64,000 nucleotides of DNA from JBDTSW01 sp963797835. GTDB lineage: Bacteria; Actinomycetota; Thermoleophilia; Solirubrobacterales; 70-9. This document shows, one piece after another, positions 50,050 to 58,264 of this stretch. The stretch covers positions 124,001 through 188,000 of the forward strand of contig CAWCRN010000027.1 in the NCBI GenBank assembly GCA_963797835.1, written 5' to 3'. The stretch's first letter is position 1. Every line of letters begins with the position of its first letter. Below the pieces are notes generated by a model. The model was not told where the DNA came from. It made no database searches and saw only the letters and a program-made list of their open reading frames with translations. Made by a program: the position numbers and the translations under genes.

Positions 50050-51870
50050 ATGGAAGTGACGACGGCTGAGCGGTCCGCGAGCGGCGGGCCGGGCAAGGGC
50101 CTCTATGCGCAGAACCTGGCACTCGCGTTCCAGGCAACCGTCGAGCGGCTCGGTGACGACGAGGCGATCATCTGGTACGAGGGCGAGGAGCGCCGTTCCG
50201 CCTCCTGGAACGTGGCCGCCGCGCAGGTGCGCCAGTACGCCGGCGGCCTCGCGAAGCTCGGCCTCCAGAAGGGCGACACGGTCGCGATCATGACCAACAA
50301 CCGGACCGAGTTCTACGCCGCCGACATGGCGGCGGTGTCCCTCGGCGGCGTTCCCTTCTCCATCTACCAGACGTCCACGCCCGAGCAGATCGTCTACGTC
50401 GTCTCCGACGCGGGAGCGAAGATCGCGCTCGTCGAGGCGCAGTTCCTCGAGGTGTTCAACAAGGCCCGCAAGGAGCTGCCGCAGATCGAGCATGTCATCG
50501 TCATCGGCGGCGAGGGCGGCGATTACACGATCGAGGAGATGGAGGAGATGGACCCCGAGTTCGACCTCGATTCTCGCCTCCACGACGTCGAGCCCGACGA
50601 CCTCCTGACCCTGATCTACACCTCGGGGACGACCGGCCCGCCGAAGGGTGTCCAGCTCACCCACCGCAACCTGATGGCTCTCGTCGGCGGCATCAACGGC
50701 ATGATCGACTTCCCGGAGCGCGGCGGCAAGGTGATCTCGTGGCTGCCCACCGCCCACATCGCGGATCGCGGGGCGAACTACTACCTCCCGGCCATGCTCG
50801 GCGCGTCGATCACCGTCTGCTCCGACCCGCGCACGATCATCGAGTTCCTGCCGAAGGTCAACCCGACCTTCTTCTTCGCCGTGCCGCGGATCTGGGAGAA
50901 GCTCAAGGCCGGCCTGGAAGCGAAGCTCGCCTCGATCCCGGGCGAGGAGGGCGAGCAGGCGCGCAAGGGCCTCGAGGCAGCGATCCAGAAGGTCCGCCTG
51001 GAGCAGGCCGGGGAGGACGTGCCGGAGGAGCTGGCTGCCGCCGTCGCGGAGGCCGACGAGGCGATGTTCGCGCCCATGCGCAAAGCGCTCGGGCTCGACG
51101 AGGCGAAGGCGGTCAGCGTCGGCGCGGCGCCGACTCCGCTCGAGGTGCTCGAGTTCTTCCACGCGATCGGGATCAGGATCGGCGAGCTCTGGGGCATGTC
51201 GGAGACGTGCGGCGTGGTGACGATCAACCCGCCCGACAAGGTCAAGCTCGGCACCGTCGGCCCGCCCGCTCCCGGCTGGGAGGTCAGGCTCGCCGAGGAC
51301 GGGGAGGTCCAGGTCAAGGGCGAGGCGAACATGGTCGGCTACCGGAATCAGCCGGAGAAGACCGCCGAGACGATCGACTCGGAGGGCTGGCTCTCGACGG
51401 GCGACATCGGCGAGCTGGACGCCGACGGCTACCTCAAGATCGTCGACCGCAAGAAGGAGCTGATCATCAACGCGGCCGGCAAGAACATGTCGCCGGCGAA
51501 CATCGAGGCGAAGCTCAAGACCGCGAGCCCGCTGATCGGCCAGGCGGTGGCGATCGGCGACCGGCGCCCCTACAACGTCGCGCTGCTCACCCTCGATCCC
51601 GACTTCGCGCCCGGCTGGGCGGAGAAGCAGGGGATCGAGGACACCTCGATCGAGGCCCTCGCCGGCGATGAGAAGGTGATCGCCGCCGTACAGGAGGGAG
51701 TGGACGAGGCCAACGAGCAGATGGCGCGCGTCGAGCAGATCAAGAAGTTCAAGCTCCTGCCCACCGACTGGCAGCCGGGCGGCGACGAGCTGACCCCGAC
51801 GATGAAGCTGAAGCGGAAGCCGATCGACGCCAAGTACGAGGCGGAGATCGAGGAGCTCTACGCGAAGTAG
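50050..51870 (+). CDS. Long-chain acyl-CoA synthetase (AMP-forming, FadD15 type)
   Basis: ANL-superfamily ligase, 606 residues. P-loop-like motif LIYTSGTTGPPKGVQLTH, then WLPTAHIADRGANYYLPAML and GELWGMSETCGVVTI. The STGDIGELDADGYLKIVDRK hinge is followed by KELIINAAGKNMSPANIE. The catalytic lysine lies near TPTMKLKRKPIDAKY. The ATG follows GGAGGAGG by 10 bases. It interrupts the rseP-ispG order, and an LTD-domain gene in reverse lies downstream. Confidence 0.93.
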   Translation: MEVTTAERSASGGPGKGLYAQNLALAFQATVERLGDDEAIIWYEGEERRSASWNVAAAQVRQYAGGLAKLGLQKGDTVAIMTNNRTEFYAADMAAVSLGGVPFSIYQTSTPEQIVYVVSDAGAKIALVEAQFLEVFNKARKELPQIEHVIVIGGEGGDYTIEEMEEMDPEFDLDSRLHDVEPDDLLTLIYTSGTTGPPKGVQLTHRNLMALVGGINGMIDFPERGGKVISWLPTAHIADRGANYYLPAMLGASITVCSDPRTIIEFLPKVNPTFFFAVPRIWEKLKAGLEAKLASIPGEEGEQARKGLEAAIQKVRLEQAGEDVPEELAAAVAEADEAMFAPMRKALGLDEAKAVSVGAAPTPLEVLEFFHAIGIRIGELWGMSETCGVVTINPPDKVKLGTVGPPAPGWEVRLAEDGEVQVKGEANMVGYRNQPEKTAETIDSEGWLSTGDIGELDADGYLKIVDRKKELIINAAGKNMSPANIEAKLKTASPLIGQAVAIGDRRPYNVALLTLDPDFAPGWAEKQGIEDTSIEALAGDEKVIAAVQEGVDEANEQMARVEQIKKFKLLPTDWQPGGDELTPTMKLKRKPIDAKYEAEIEELYAK

Positions 51871-51876
51871 GGGCGC

Positions 51877-52779
51877 CTAGGGCCTGACGATCCTGAAGCT
51901 GGCCTTGGCCGGGGTCGGGTCGAGGCCGTCCGGCCCCTCGGCGGCGACCTTGAACCTGTGCTTGCCCAGGCTCAGCCTGGGCGTCGTGAGCGGCGACTGA
52001 CACGGCAGCAAGCGGGTCGCCGTCGAGCGTGCACTGGAAGGTCGCCCCCGCGGCCGGCTGGGCCACGAACTTGATCTTCGGCGTCCGATCGGTGCCCTTC
52101 GGCTTGGGCGCCTTCGTGATCACCGTCTGCGGGGGCCCGAGACAAGGCCCCTCGGTCGGCGTGGTCGCGTTGGCACGGGGGGTGGGAGCGGCCAGCGGGG
52201 CGAAGTCCGCGGCGCTGTCGCCGGTGTCGTCCACGAACTCGAGCAGGGTGGAGCACCCGGCGGCGATCGACCGCTCGAGCGATGACCCGTCGGGGATCGC
52301 GCCATCGGGGGTACCCGCGCACGCCGGCGCCCCCGTGATCGTCCCCCAGGCGACGCAGTCGATGGTGCCGAAGCTCGATGAGATGAAGCGGACGGCTCCG
52401 CCGGCCGGCGACATGAGCCCGGTGGTGTAGCCGGTGTCAGGGGTGGGGCCGAAGAGGGTCGTTACGCCCGGTGTGCCGATCAGCGCCGTGCGCTGACTCG
52501 CGCCGTTGGTCACGTCGGCCACGGGCACCTCGTCGACCTCCACGCCCGTGCCGTCGAGGAACTCGAGGCGCGAGGCGGGCGCGAAGTTGTTCTGCCCGCC
52601 CGAGTAGAGCTGGAGCTCGACGAACTCGGTGCCCGGTGCCGCCGCCGTGCCGGGGAATACCTCGCGGATCTGGACGACGTGATGGTCGGCGAGCGCTGGG
52701 GCGCGCCCATGGCGAAGCCCGCAGACCACTGCTGTGGCCAGTAACGCTCGCCGAGGCGGCGCGTCGTCCGCACGGCCAC
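51877..52779 (-). CDS. Exported lamin-tail-domain protein with C-terminal Ig-like repeat, two frame breaks (about 52745 and 51995)
   Basis: The reverse GTG at 52779 gives a basic start AVRTTRRLGER. After a break near 52745 it gives the hydrophobic LLATAVVCGL signal and ADHHVVQIREVFPG. The LTD-like fold follows (GTEFVELQLYSGGQNNFAPA, ALIGTPGVTTLFGPTPDTGY). A C-terminal module reads KIKFVAQPAAGATFQCTLDG. After removing one base near 51995 it continues ACQSPLTTPRLSLGKHRF and ends DPTPAKASFRIVRP. This module matches the F-x-C-x-L-D-G ... C-x-S-P pattern of extracellular Ig-like repeats frequent in Thermoleophilia. It probably acts at the cell surface; partner unknown. Confidence 0.75.
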
Positions 52780-52852
52780 CTATCGAAGCACTTCGCCGAA
52801 GGTCTTTCAACCTCGCATGGGGGCACGACGCCGACGCGGCCGCTGTCAGAAT

Positions 52853-54151
52853 GTGGCCGTGGCCTCGAAACGCCAGATATTCGTGGGCGGCGTGCCTATC
52901 GGCGGCGGCGCGCCCGTGGTCGTGCAGACGATGACCAAGACGGAGACCGCCAACCTGACCGCGACGATGGACCAGATCGAGAAGGTCGCCGACGCCGGCG
53001 CCGACGTGGTGCGTGTTGCGGTGCCGCGCGACCAGGACGTCGAGGCCCTGAGGACGATCGTCAAGGACTCGCCGATCCCCGTCATCGCGGATATCCACTT
53101 CAACCACACGCTCGCGCTGAAGGCGATCGACGCGGGCGCCCACTGCATTCGTCTCAACCCGGGCAACATCGGCGGCCGCGAGAAGGTCGCGGAGGTGGCC
53201 GAGCGTGCGAACGCCAAGGGCGTCCCGATGCGGATCGGAGTCAACTCCGGCTCGCTGCCCAAGCACCTCCACGAGCTGGAACGCTCGAACCCGGTCGAGG
53301 CGCTGGTGACGGCCGCCGGCGAGTTCGTGGCGATGATGGAGTCACTCGACTTCGAGAACTTCAAGGTGTCGATCAAATCGACGAACGTGCCCAACACGAT
53401 CGCTGCCAACCGCCTCCTCGCCGAGCGCGTCCCCTACCCGATCCACCTCGGCATCACCGAGGCCGGGACCAAGTGGTCGGGCTCGCTGAAGTCGGCCGTC
53501 GGCCTGGGCACGCTGCTGGCCGACGGGGTGGGGGACACGATCCGGATCTCGCTCTCGACGTTCCACGCCGAGGAGGAGGTCAAGGTCGCGTGGGAGATCC
53601 TGAAGGCGCTCCGGCTCCGCGAGCGGGGGCCGGTGCTGATCGCCTGCCCGACCTGTGGGCGCCTCCAGTTCGACATGGACACCGTCGTCGCCGAGATCGA
53701 GCAGCGCCTGGAGGCCTACACCGACCCGATCGAGGTCGCGGTGCTGGGCTGCGCCGTGAACGGCATCGGCGAGGCCTCGCACGCCGACTTCGGCATCACC
53801 GGCGCGAAGAACGAGGGGCTGATCTTCGCCCACGGCGAGCCGATCCGGAAGGTGAAGCAGGAGGACCTCGTGGACGCCCTGTTCGAGGAGATCGACAAGT
53901 CGGTCGAGCGTGGTGCTGTCGAGCGCGACCACCGTGAGGCCGCAGAGGGCGCCGAGTGGCTGGCGAAGATCGAGGAGGAGAACGCGGGCGAGCTGACGCC
54001 CGAGCGGATCGCGCAGATGGAGAGGGAGGCAGCCGAGGCCGAGGGCAAGGACGTCACGGCCGAGCCGTTCCTGAAGCCGGTTGGCGGCAAGCGCGTCAAG
54101 CTCGACGAGGAGGCCTCACCCACGGCCTCCCGCCGTTTCACCCGGGCCTAG
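52853..54151 (+). CDS. ispG: 4-hydroxy-3-methylbut-2-en-1-yl diphosphate synthase (flavodoxin)
   Basis: [4Fe-4S] enzyme of the MEP pathway. GTG at 52853 or 52859 precedes SKRQIFVGGVPIGGGAPVVV and QTMTKTETANLTATMDQIEK. Later blocks are PVIADIHFNHTLALKAIDAG and CIRLNPGNIGGREKVAEVAE. Cluster cysteines lie in IACPTCGRLQFD and VLGCAVNGIGEASHADFG. A 60-residue acidic C-terminal extension (EEENAGELTPERIAQMERE and on) goes beyond the usual end. About 432 residues. Confidence 0.94.
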   Translation: MAVASKRQIFVGGVPIGGGAPVVVQTMTKTETANLTATMDQIEKVADAGADVVRVAVPRDQDVEALRTIVKDSPIPVIADIHFNHTLALKAIDAGAHCIRLNPGNIGGREKVAEVAERANAKGVPMRIGVNSGSLPKHLHELERSNPVEALVTAAGEFVAMMESLDFENFKVSIKSTNVPNTIAANRLLAERVPYPIHLGITEAGTKWSGSLKSAVGLGTLLADGVGDTIRISLSTFHAEEEVKVAWEILKALRLRERGPVLIACPTCGRLQFDMDTVVAEIEQRLEAYTDPIEVAVLGCAVNGIGEASHADFGITGAKNEGLIFAHGEPIRKVKQEDLVDALFEEIDKSVERGAVERDHREAAEGAEWLAKIEEENAGELTPERIAQMEREAAEAEGKDVTAEPFLKPVGGKRVKLDEEASPTASRRFTRA

Positions 54152-54182
54152 GCCTGCCCACCGCGCCCCCCGTGGAATCGAT

Positions 54183-54220
54183 TGGACACTTGGGGGCGCG
54201 ATAGCACCCACAAGTGTCCA
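54183..54220. repeat. Intergenic inverted repeat between ispG and proS
   Basis: TGGACACTTG (54183-54192) pairs perfectly with CAAGTGTCCA (54211-54220) around an 18-base G/C-rich loop that can add GGG/CCC pairs. It may terminate ispG, but has no T-run, and looks like a mobile or dispersed palindrome. Confidence 0.6.
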
Positions 54221-54264
54221 TTCGGCGTCGGCCGCCCGCCCCCGGCAGGCGGGCAGGCGCCAGA

Positions 54265-54270
54265 TACCCT
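54265..54270 (+). promoter_or_regulatory. Putative -10 TACCCT for proS
   Basis: Seven bases before GTG 54278, no Shine-Dalgarno sequence. Leaderless pattern. Confidence 0.45.
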
Positions 54271-54277
54271 CCGCGCC

Positions 54278-55963
54278 GTGAGCCGCCTCTCGACGCTCTT
54301 CCTGCCGACCCTGCGCGACGACCCCGCCGACGCCGAGGCGATCTCGCACAAGCTGATGGTGCGGGCGGGGCTGATCCGCCAGCTCGGCTCGGGGTTGTGG
54401 ACGTGGATGCCCGCCGGCTACCGGACCATCCGCAAGGTCGAGGCGATCATCCGGGAGGAGATCGACGCGATCGGCGGCCAGGAGATGCTGATGCCGGTGC
54501 TCCAGCCCGCCGAGCCGTGGCTCAAGACCGGGCGCTACGAGATCGAGGAGCTGTTCAAGCTCGAGGACCGCAAGGGCTCGCCGCACGTGCTTGCGATAAC
54601 GCACGAGGAGGCGCTGACCTCCCACGTGGCGCAGGACGTCCGCTCCTACCGCGAGCTGCCGAAGATCCTCTACCACGTCCAGATCAAGGAGCGCGACGAG
54701 GCGCGCCCGCGCGCAGGGGTGCTTCGCACCCGCGAGTTCACGATGAAGGACTCGTACTCGTTCGATCGCGACGCCGAGGGCCTCGACCGCTCCTACGAGC
54801 TTCACATCCAGGCCTACGACCGCATCTTCGACCGCTGCGGGCTGCGCTGGTACCGGGTGGAGTCCGACGTGGGGATGATGGGCGGCTCGGCCGCCCACGA
54901 GTACATGGCCCCCTGCGCGGCGGGGGAGAACGAGGTCGCGCTGGCGCCCGGATACGCGGCGAACGTGGAGGTCGCCTCTGCCACCGCCCGGCCGGTCGAG
55001 CTGCCGCCCGGGCTCGACGAGCCCCGCGCGGTGCCGACCCCGGGGCTGACCACCGTGGAGGGGGTGGCCGCGGCGCTGGGCGTGGCGGAGGGCGCCGCGC
55101 TGAAGGCGATCCCGGTCGTCGCCTCGGAGCGCGGCTTCGTGCTCGCGCTGGTGCGCGGCGACCATCGCCTGAACGAGATCAAGCTCGCGAACGCCCTCGG
55201 CGAGGAGGTGCGCCAGGCGACCGCGGAGGAGATCGCCGAGCGGCTCGGCCCGCCCGGGTTCATCGGCCCGGTCGGCGCGAACGTCCCGGTGCTGAAGGAC
55301 GCGGCGATCGAGGGCGAGGGCTACTTCTGCGGCGCCAACCGTCCCGACGAGCACCTGATCGGGGTGTCGCCCGGCCGTGACTTCACCTTCGAGGAGGTCG
55401 ACGTCCGCTCGGTCGAGGCGGGGGACATCGCGCCGGGGGGAGAACCGATCGAGATCGAGCCGGCGATCGAGGTCGGGAACATCTTCAAGCTCGGCACCCG
55501 CTACTCGGAGCCTCTGGGAGCGACGTTCCTGGGCGAGGACGGCGACGAGCGCCCGATCGTGATGGGCAGCTACGGGATCGGCCCGGCGCGGATCGTCGCC
55601 GCGGCGATCGAGCAGGGCGCCGACGAGCGCGGCATCGTGTGGCCTCGGGCGATAGCGCCCTGGTCCGTCCACGTCGTGGGACTCGGCAAGCCGGGCGACG
55701 AGACCGCCGTCGAGGCCGAGCGGATCTACGAGGAGCTGGTTGCCGGCGGCACGGACGCCGTGCTCGACGACCGCGAGGCTGGTACCGGCGAGAAGCTCAC
55801 CGACGCCGAGCTCCTGGGCTGCCCGCTGCGACTCACGGTGGGAAAGCGGGCGCTGGCCGAGGGCGAGGTCGAGACCCAGGTCCGCCGCACGGGTGAGGAG
55901 TCCCGCGTGGCCGCCAAAGAGGCGCCCGAGCGCCTGCGCGAGATCCTCGCAGGGCTCGAGTAG
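54278..55963 (+). CDS. proS: Prolyl-tRNA synthetase, bacterial type with editing domain
   Basis: Class II synthetase, about 561 residues. SRLSTLFLPTLRDDPADAEA precedes motif 1 and VRAGLIRQLGSGLWTWMPAG. Motif 2 is REFTMKDSYSFDRDAEGLDR. The YbaK-like editing insertion spans about residues 230-380 (GVAEGAALKAIPVVASERGF, IKLANALGEEVRQ). Motif 3 is VMGSYGIGPARIVAAAIEQ, and a C-terminal anticodon-binding domain follows. GTG start supported by the -10-like TACCCT just upstream. Confidence 0.95.
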   Translation: MSRLSTLFLPTLRDDPADAEAISHKLMVRAGLIRQLGSGLWTWMPAGYRTIRKVEAIIREEIDAIGGQEMLMPVLQPAEPWLKTGRYEIEELFKLEDRKGSPHVLAITHEEALTSHVAQDVRSYRELPKILYHVQIKERDEARPRAGVLRTREFTMKDSYSFDRDAEGLDRSYELHIQAYDRIFDRCGLRWYRVESDVGMMGGSAAHEYMAPCAAGENEVALAPGYAANVEVASATARPVELPPGLDEPRAVPTPGLTTVEGVAAALGVAEGAALKAIPVVASERGFVLALVRGDHRLNEIKLANALGEEVRQATAEEIAERLGPPGFIGPVGANVPVLKDAAIEGEGYFCGANRPDEHLIGVSPGRDFTFEEVDVRSVEAGDIAPGGEPIEIEPAIEVGNIFKLGTRYSEPLGATFLGEDGDERPIVMGSYGIGPARIVAAAIEQGADERGIVWPRAIAPWSVHVVGLGKPGDETAVEAERIYEELVAGGTDAVLDDREAGTGEKLTDAELLGCPLRLTVGKRALAEGEVETQVRRTGEESRVAAKEAPERLREILAGLE

Positions 55964-55967
55964 CGCC

Positions 55968-56627
55968 ATGTCACCGTCACGGCCCGAGGCGCCCGTCGAG
56001 CGGGCACGGAGCGGCTTCCGCCGCCTGGTGGGGATCGACCGCTCCGGCCCGGCCCCAGCCCCCACGCGCGCGGGCCAGCCGCTTCGGCCCTGGACGATCC
56101 CCAACGTCGTCGGCTACCTTCGCCTGGCCTCGATCCCGGTCTTCCTCGTGCTCGCGTTCTCCTCGGAGGACGGGCGCGACCCCACGGCCGCCCTGCTCTA
56201 CCTGTGGATCACCTTCGGCGACTACGTCGATGGGTTCCTCGCCCGGGCGACGGGGCAGTACAGCCGGCTGGGGGCGCTGATGGATCCCGTCATCGACCGC
56301 CTCTCGGCGCTGTCCGGCGCCGTCGTGTGCTGGCACTTCGACCTGCTCCCGGAGTGGTCGCTGGTCGTCCTCGTCGTCCGCGAGGTCGCGACCGTGGCCC
56401 TGGCGCGCACCGCGCTTCGCCGCGGGCTCGACCTCGAGATCAGCTGGGTCGGACGCCTGGCGACGTTCGCGGTCTTCGGTGGCCTGTTCTGGACCCTCGT
56501 GATCGACAGCTGGGTCACTGTCGCGCTGTTCTTGGTGGGCCTGGCGCTGGGGATCTACGCCACGACCCTGTACGCGCTGGCAGGCCGGCGGGGCCTTCGC
56601 GAGCAGCGCGCCCAGGCGACTGCGTGA
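55968..56627 (+). CDS. CDP-alcohol phosphatidyltransferase family protein
   Basis: Membrane phospholipid synthase, 219 residues. A basic cytoplasmic N-terminus is followed by about six helices. The full signature D-x2-D-G-x2-A-R-x8-G-x3-D-x3-D is present as DYVDGFLARATGQYSRLGAL then MDPVIDRLSAL. PWTIPNVVGYLRLASIPVFL is typical of PgsA/PgsA2-like enzymes. Its position before the rsiG/FHA/MerR operon parallels the mycobacterial pgsA2 - garA - merR neighbourhood. The alcohol acceptor is not determined. Confidence 0.9.
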   Translation: MSPSRPEAPVERARSGFRRLVGIDRSGPAPAPTRAGQPLRPWTIPNVVGYLRLASIPVFLVLAFSSEDGRDPTAALLYLWITFGDYVDGFLARATGQYSRLGALMDPVIDRLSALSGAVVCWHFDLLPEWSLVVLVVREVATVALARTALRRGLDLEISWVGRLATFAVFGGLFWTLVIDSWVTVALFLVGLALGIYATTLYALAGRRGLREQRAQATA

Positions 56628-56659
56628 CGCACGCGCGCTGTCAGTCCCTCAACCTCAAC

Positions 56660-56686
56660 TTGACGTTTCCGGAGCCGATCTATAAT
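56660..56686 (+). promoter_or_regulatory. Near-consensus sigma-70-type promoter of the rsiG operon
   Basis: TTGACG (56660-56665), a 15-base spacer and a perfect TATAAT (56681-56686). It is the best promoter in the window by sequence. The spacer is short, so either hexamer may be shifted by one. Confidence 0.7.
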
Positions 56687-56693
56687 CGCCTGG

Positions 56694-56717
56694 CCGGCTC
56701 TCGAAGGACCGAGCCGG
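56694..56717 (+). promoter_or_regulatory. 5' UTR hairpin of the rsiG operon
   Basis: CCGGCTC (56694-56700) pairs with GAGCCGG (56711-56717), loop of 10. It begins at the expected transcript start and precedes the Shine-Dalgarno AGGAGC (56736-56741). It may stabilise the 5' end. Confidence 0.5.
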
Positions 56718-56745
56718 AGAGCATCCAGCGATCGTTAGGAGCAGC

Positions 56746-57015
56746 ATGGAGGAGACCTTCCCCGACGTCAGCTCAATGAGCGACGACGAGCTCAAGGAGC
56801 TGATCGACACGCTCACGGACGAGGAGCGCGAGGTGTCGTACCGCCGGCGGCTGTTGCACGGGAAGATCGACCTGATGCGCGCCGAGCTCGTCAACCGGCT
56901 GAAGGCGAAGCACGAGGGCGGCAACGCCGACGCCACCATCAGCGGCGCCGACGTAGAGGTGCTCACCGACATCCTGCTCGGCAAGGTCGAGGTCCCTCCG
57001 GACGAGGACGTTTGA
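56746..57015 (+). CDS. rsiG: RsiG-like anti-sigma factor with a single c-di-GMP-binding motif
   Basis: 89 residues, mostly a helical hairpin. RsiG in Streptomyces binds c-di-GMP through E(x3)S(x2)R(x3)Q(x3)D and then sequesters the sporulation sigma factor WhiG. Here Glu27, Ser31, Arg34, His38 and Asp42 fit that spacing, with His in place of Gln. One motif per chain suggests a homodimer, as reported for the Rubrobacter protein. The N-terminus MSDDELKELIDTLTDEEREV is followed by a second helix, LMRAELVNRLKAKHE. It has a strong promoter and TGATG coupling to the FHA gene. No whiG-like sigma gene is in the window. Confidence 0.82.
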   Translation: MEETFPDVSSMSDDELKELIDTLTDEEREVSYRRRLLHGKIDLMRAELVNRLKAKHEGGNADATISGADVEVLTDILLGKVEVPPDEDV

Positions 57016-57491
57016 TGGCCGTCCACTGCCCCGAATGCGGGTTCGTCAACGCCGAGGGCGCCAACTACTGCCAGAAGTGCGGTGCGTACCTCGCCCAGAA
57101 GGCGGAGGAGACGGGCGACGCCTCCACGGTCACCTACAAGGTCAACGAGGAGACCGGCGAGTACCTCCCAGTCGACATCGAGGACGAGGTCGAACAGGCC
57201 GGGGCGGCCGTCGTGATCCGCTCCGGCGGTGGACGGGCGGGAGAGAGCTTTCCGATCGAGGCGGAGCGGATGAGCATCGGCCGCACACCCGATGCCGGCG
57301 TCTTCCTCGACGACGTCACCGTCTCGCGTAACCACGCGCTGCTGGTTCATCGCCAGGACGGCCACTACATCGACGACCTGGGCTCGCTGAACGGGACCTA
57401 CGTGAACCGGCGCCGGATCGAGTCGCACAAGCTCGAGGACGGCGACGAGATCCAGATCGGCAAGTACAAGCTGAGCTACCTGGAGCGCTGA
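57015..57491 (+). CDS. Zinc-ribbon FHA-domain protein (GarA-like)
   Basis: 158 residues. The N-terminal zinc ribbon is CPECGFVNAEGANYCQKCG. A Thr-containing linker (DASTVTYKVNEETGEYLPV) lies where GarA/OdhI carry their PknB-type phosphothreonines. The C-terminal FHA domain (about 75-158) has MSIGRTPDAGVFLDDVTVSR, then NHALL and DDLGSLNGTYVNRRRIE, keeping the phosphothreonine-binding R-S-H-N-G set. In mycobacteria GarA switches between its own phosphorylated tail and 2-oxoglutarate enzymes; the zinc ribbon is an added feature here. ATG 57015 shares a base with the rsiG stop. Confidence 0.88.
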   Translation: MAVHCPECGFVNAEGANYCQKCGAYLAQKAEETGDASTVTYKVNEETGEYLPVDIEDEVEQAGAAVVIRSGGGRAGESFPIEAERMSIGRTPDAGVFLDDVTVSRNHALLVHRQDGHYIDDLGSLNGTYVNRRRIESHKLEDGDEIQIGKYKLSYLER

Positions 57492-57492
57492 G

Positions 57493-58248
57493 GTGGCGGT
57501 GTTGACGACTCAGGAGGGGAAGTCCGGGGGAGCCCAGCAGGACGCCGCCCGGTCGCCGTCGCGACCGCGCAAGGCGCTGACCATCGGCGCCGTGGCGAAG
57601 ATCCTGAGTCAGGAGTTCGACGACATCTCGATCTCCAAGATCCGCTACCTCGAGGACCAGAAGCTTCTAGCGCCTCGGCGCACGGCCGGCGGCTACCGCC
57701 TCTACAGCCAGGCCGACGTCGAGCGGCTAACGACCATCCTGCGGATGCAGCGCGACGAGTTCCTGCCGCTCCGCGTGATTCGTCAGGAGCTGGCGACCGG
57801 CGACTTCACCAAGCCCCGTGGCGAGTCCACGGGCGTCGCTCGCCGCGCGATGTCGGTCGATGGAGCGGTCGGGTCCATCAACCAGGAGGAGCTGATGGAA
57901 CAGGCCGGCGTCAGCGAGTCGTTCCTGCGCGAGCTGCAGGAGTTCGGGATCGTCCAGCCGAGTCGCGGCGACGGCCAGGCCTCCTACGACGAGACGGATC
58001 TCGAGATCGTACGCGCCGCGGCCGAGCTGTCGCGCTTCGGCGTCGGGGGGCGCAACCTGCGCGTGTTCCGCAGCTCCGCCGACCGCGAGGCGGCGCTGCT
58101 GGAGCAGATCGTCGGCGCCTCGCTTCGCTCGCGCAGCCAGGCCAGAAGGCGCGAGGCGGTCGAGAACCTCGAGAGCCTTGCGGGGATCTGCGGCCACCTC
58201 AAGCACCTGATGCTCGTCCGGGATCTCCGGCGCCTGACGGGCGAGTAG
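57493..58248 (+). CDS. MerR-family regulator of the FtsR / Rv1828 type
   Basis: 251 residues from GTG. The winged HTH reads ALTIGAVAKILSQEFDDISI, SKIRYLEDQKLLAPRRTAGG and YRLYSQADVERLTTILRMQR. A second, effector-like half (EELMEQAGVSESFLRELQEF; VRAAAELSRFGVGGRNLRVF) matches the Rv1828/FtsR group, unlike metal- or drug-sensing MerR. FtsR of Corynebacterium activates ftsZ. Its place directly after a GarA-like gene parallels Rv1827-Rv1828. It starts 1 base after the FHA stop. Confidence 0.87.
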   Translation: MAVLTTQEGKSGGAQQDAARSPSRPRKALTIGAVAKILSQEFDDISISKIRYLEDQKLLAPRRTAGGYRLYSQADVERLTTILRMQRDEFLPLRVIRQELATGDFTKPRGESTGVARRAMSVDGAVGSINQEELMEQAGVSESFLRELQEFGIVQPSRGDGQASYDETDLEIVRAAAELSRFGVGGRNLRVFRSSADREAALLEQIVGASLRSRSQARRREAVENLESLAGICGHLKHLMLVRDLRRLTGE

Positions 58249-58264
58249 CACCGGAGCTGAGCGA

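Noticed and set aside
48496..51162. 888-codon reverse ORF opposite dxr, rseP and the acyl-CoA synthetase
   Set aside because: Shadow frame crossing three well-supported forward genes; no recognisable domain.
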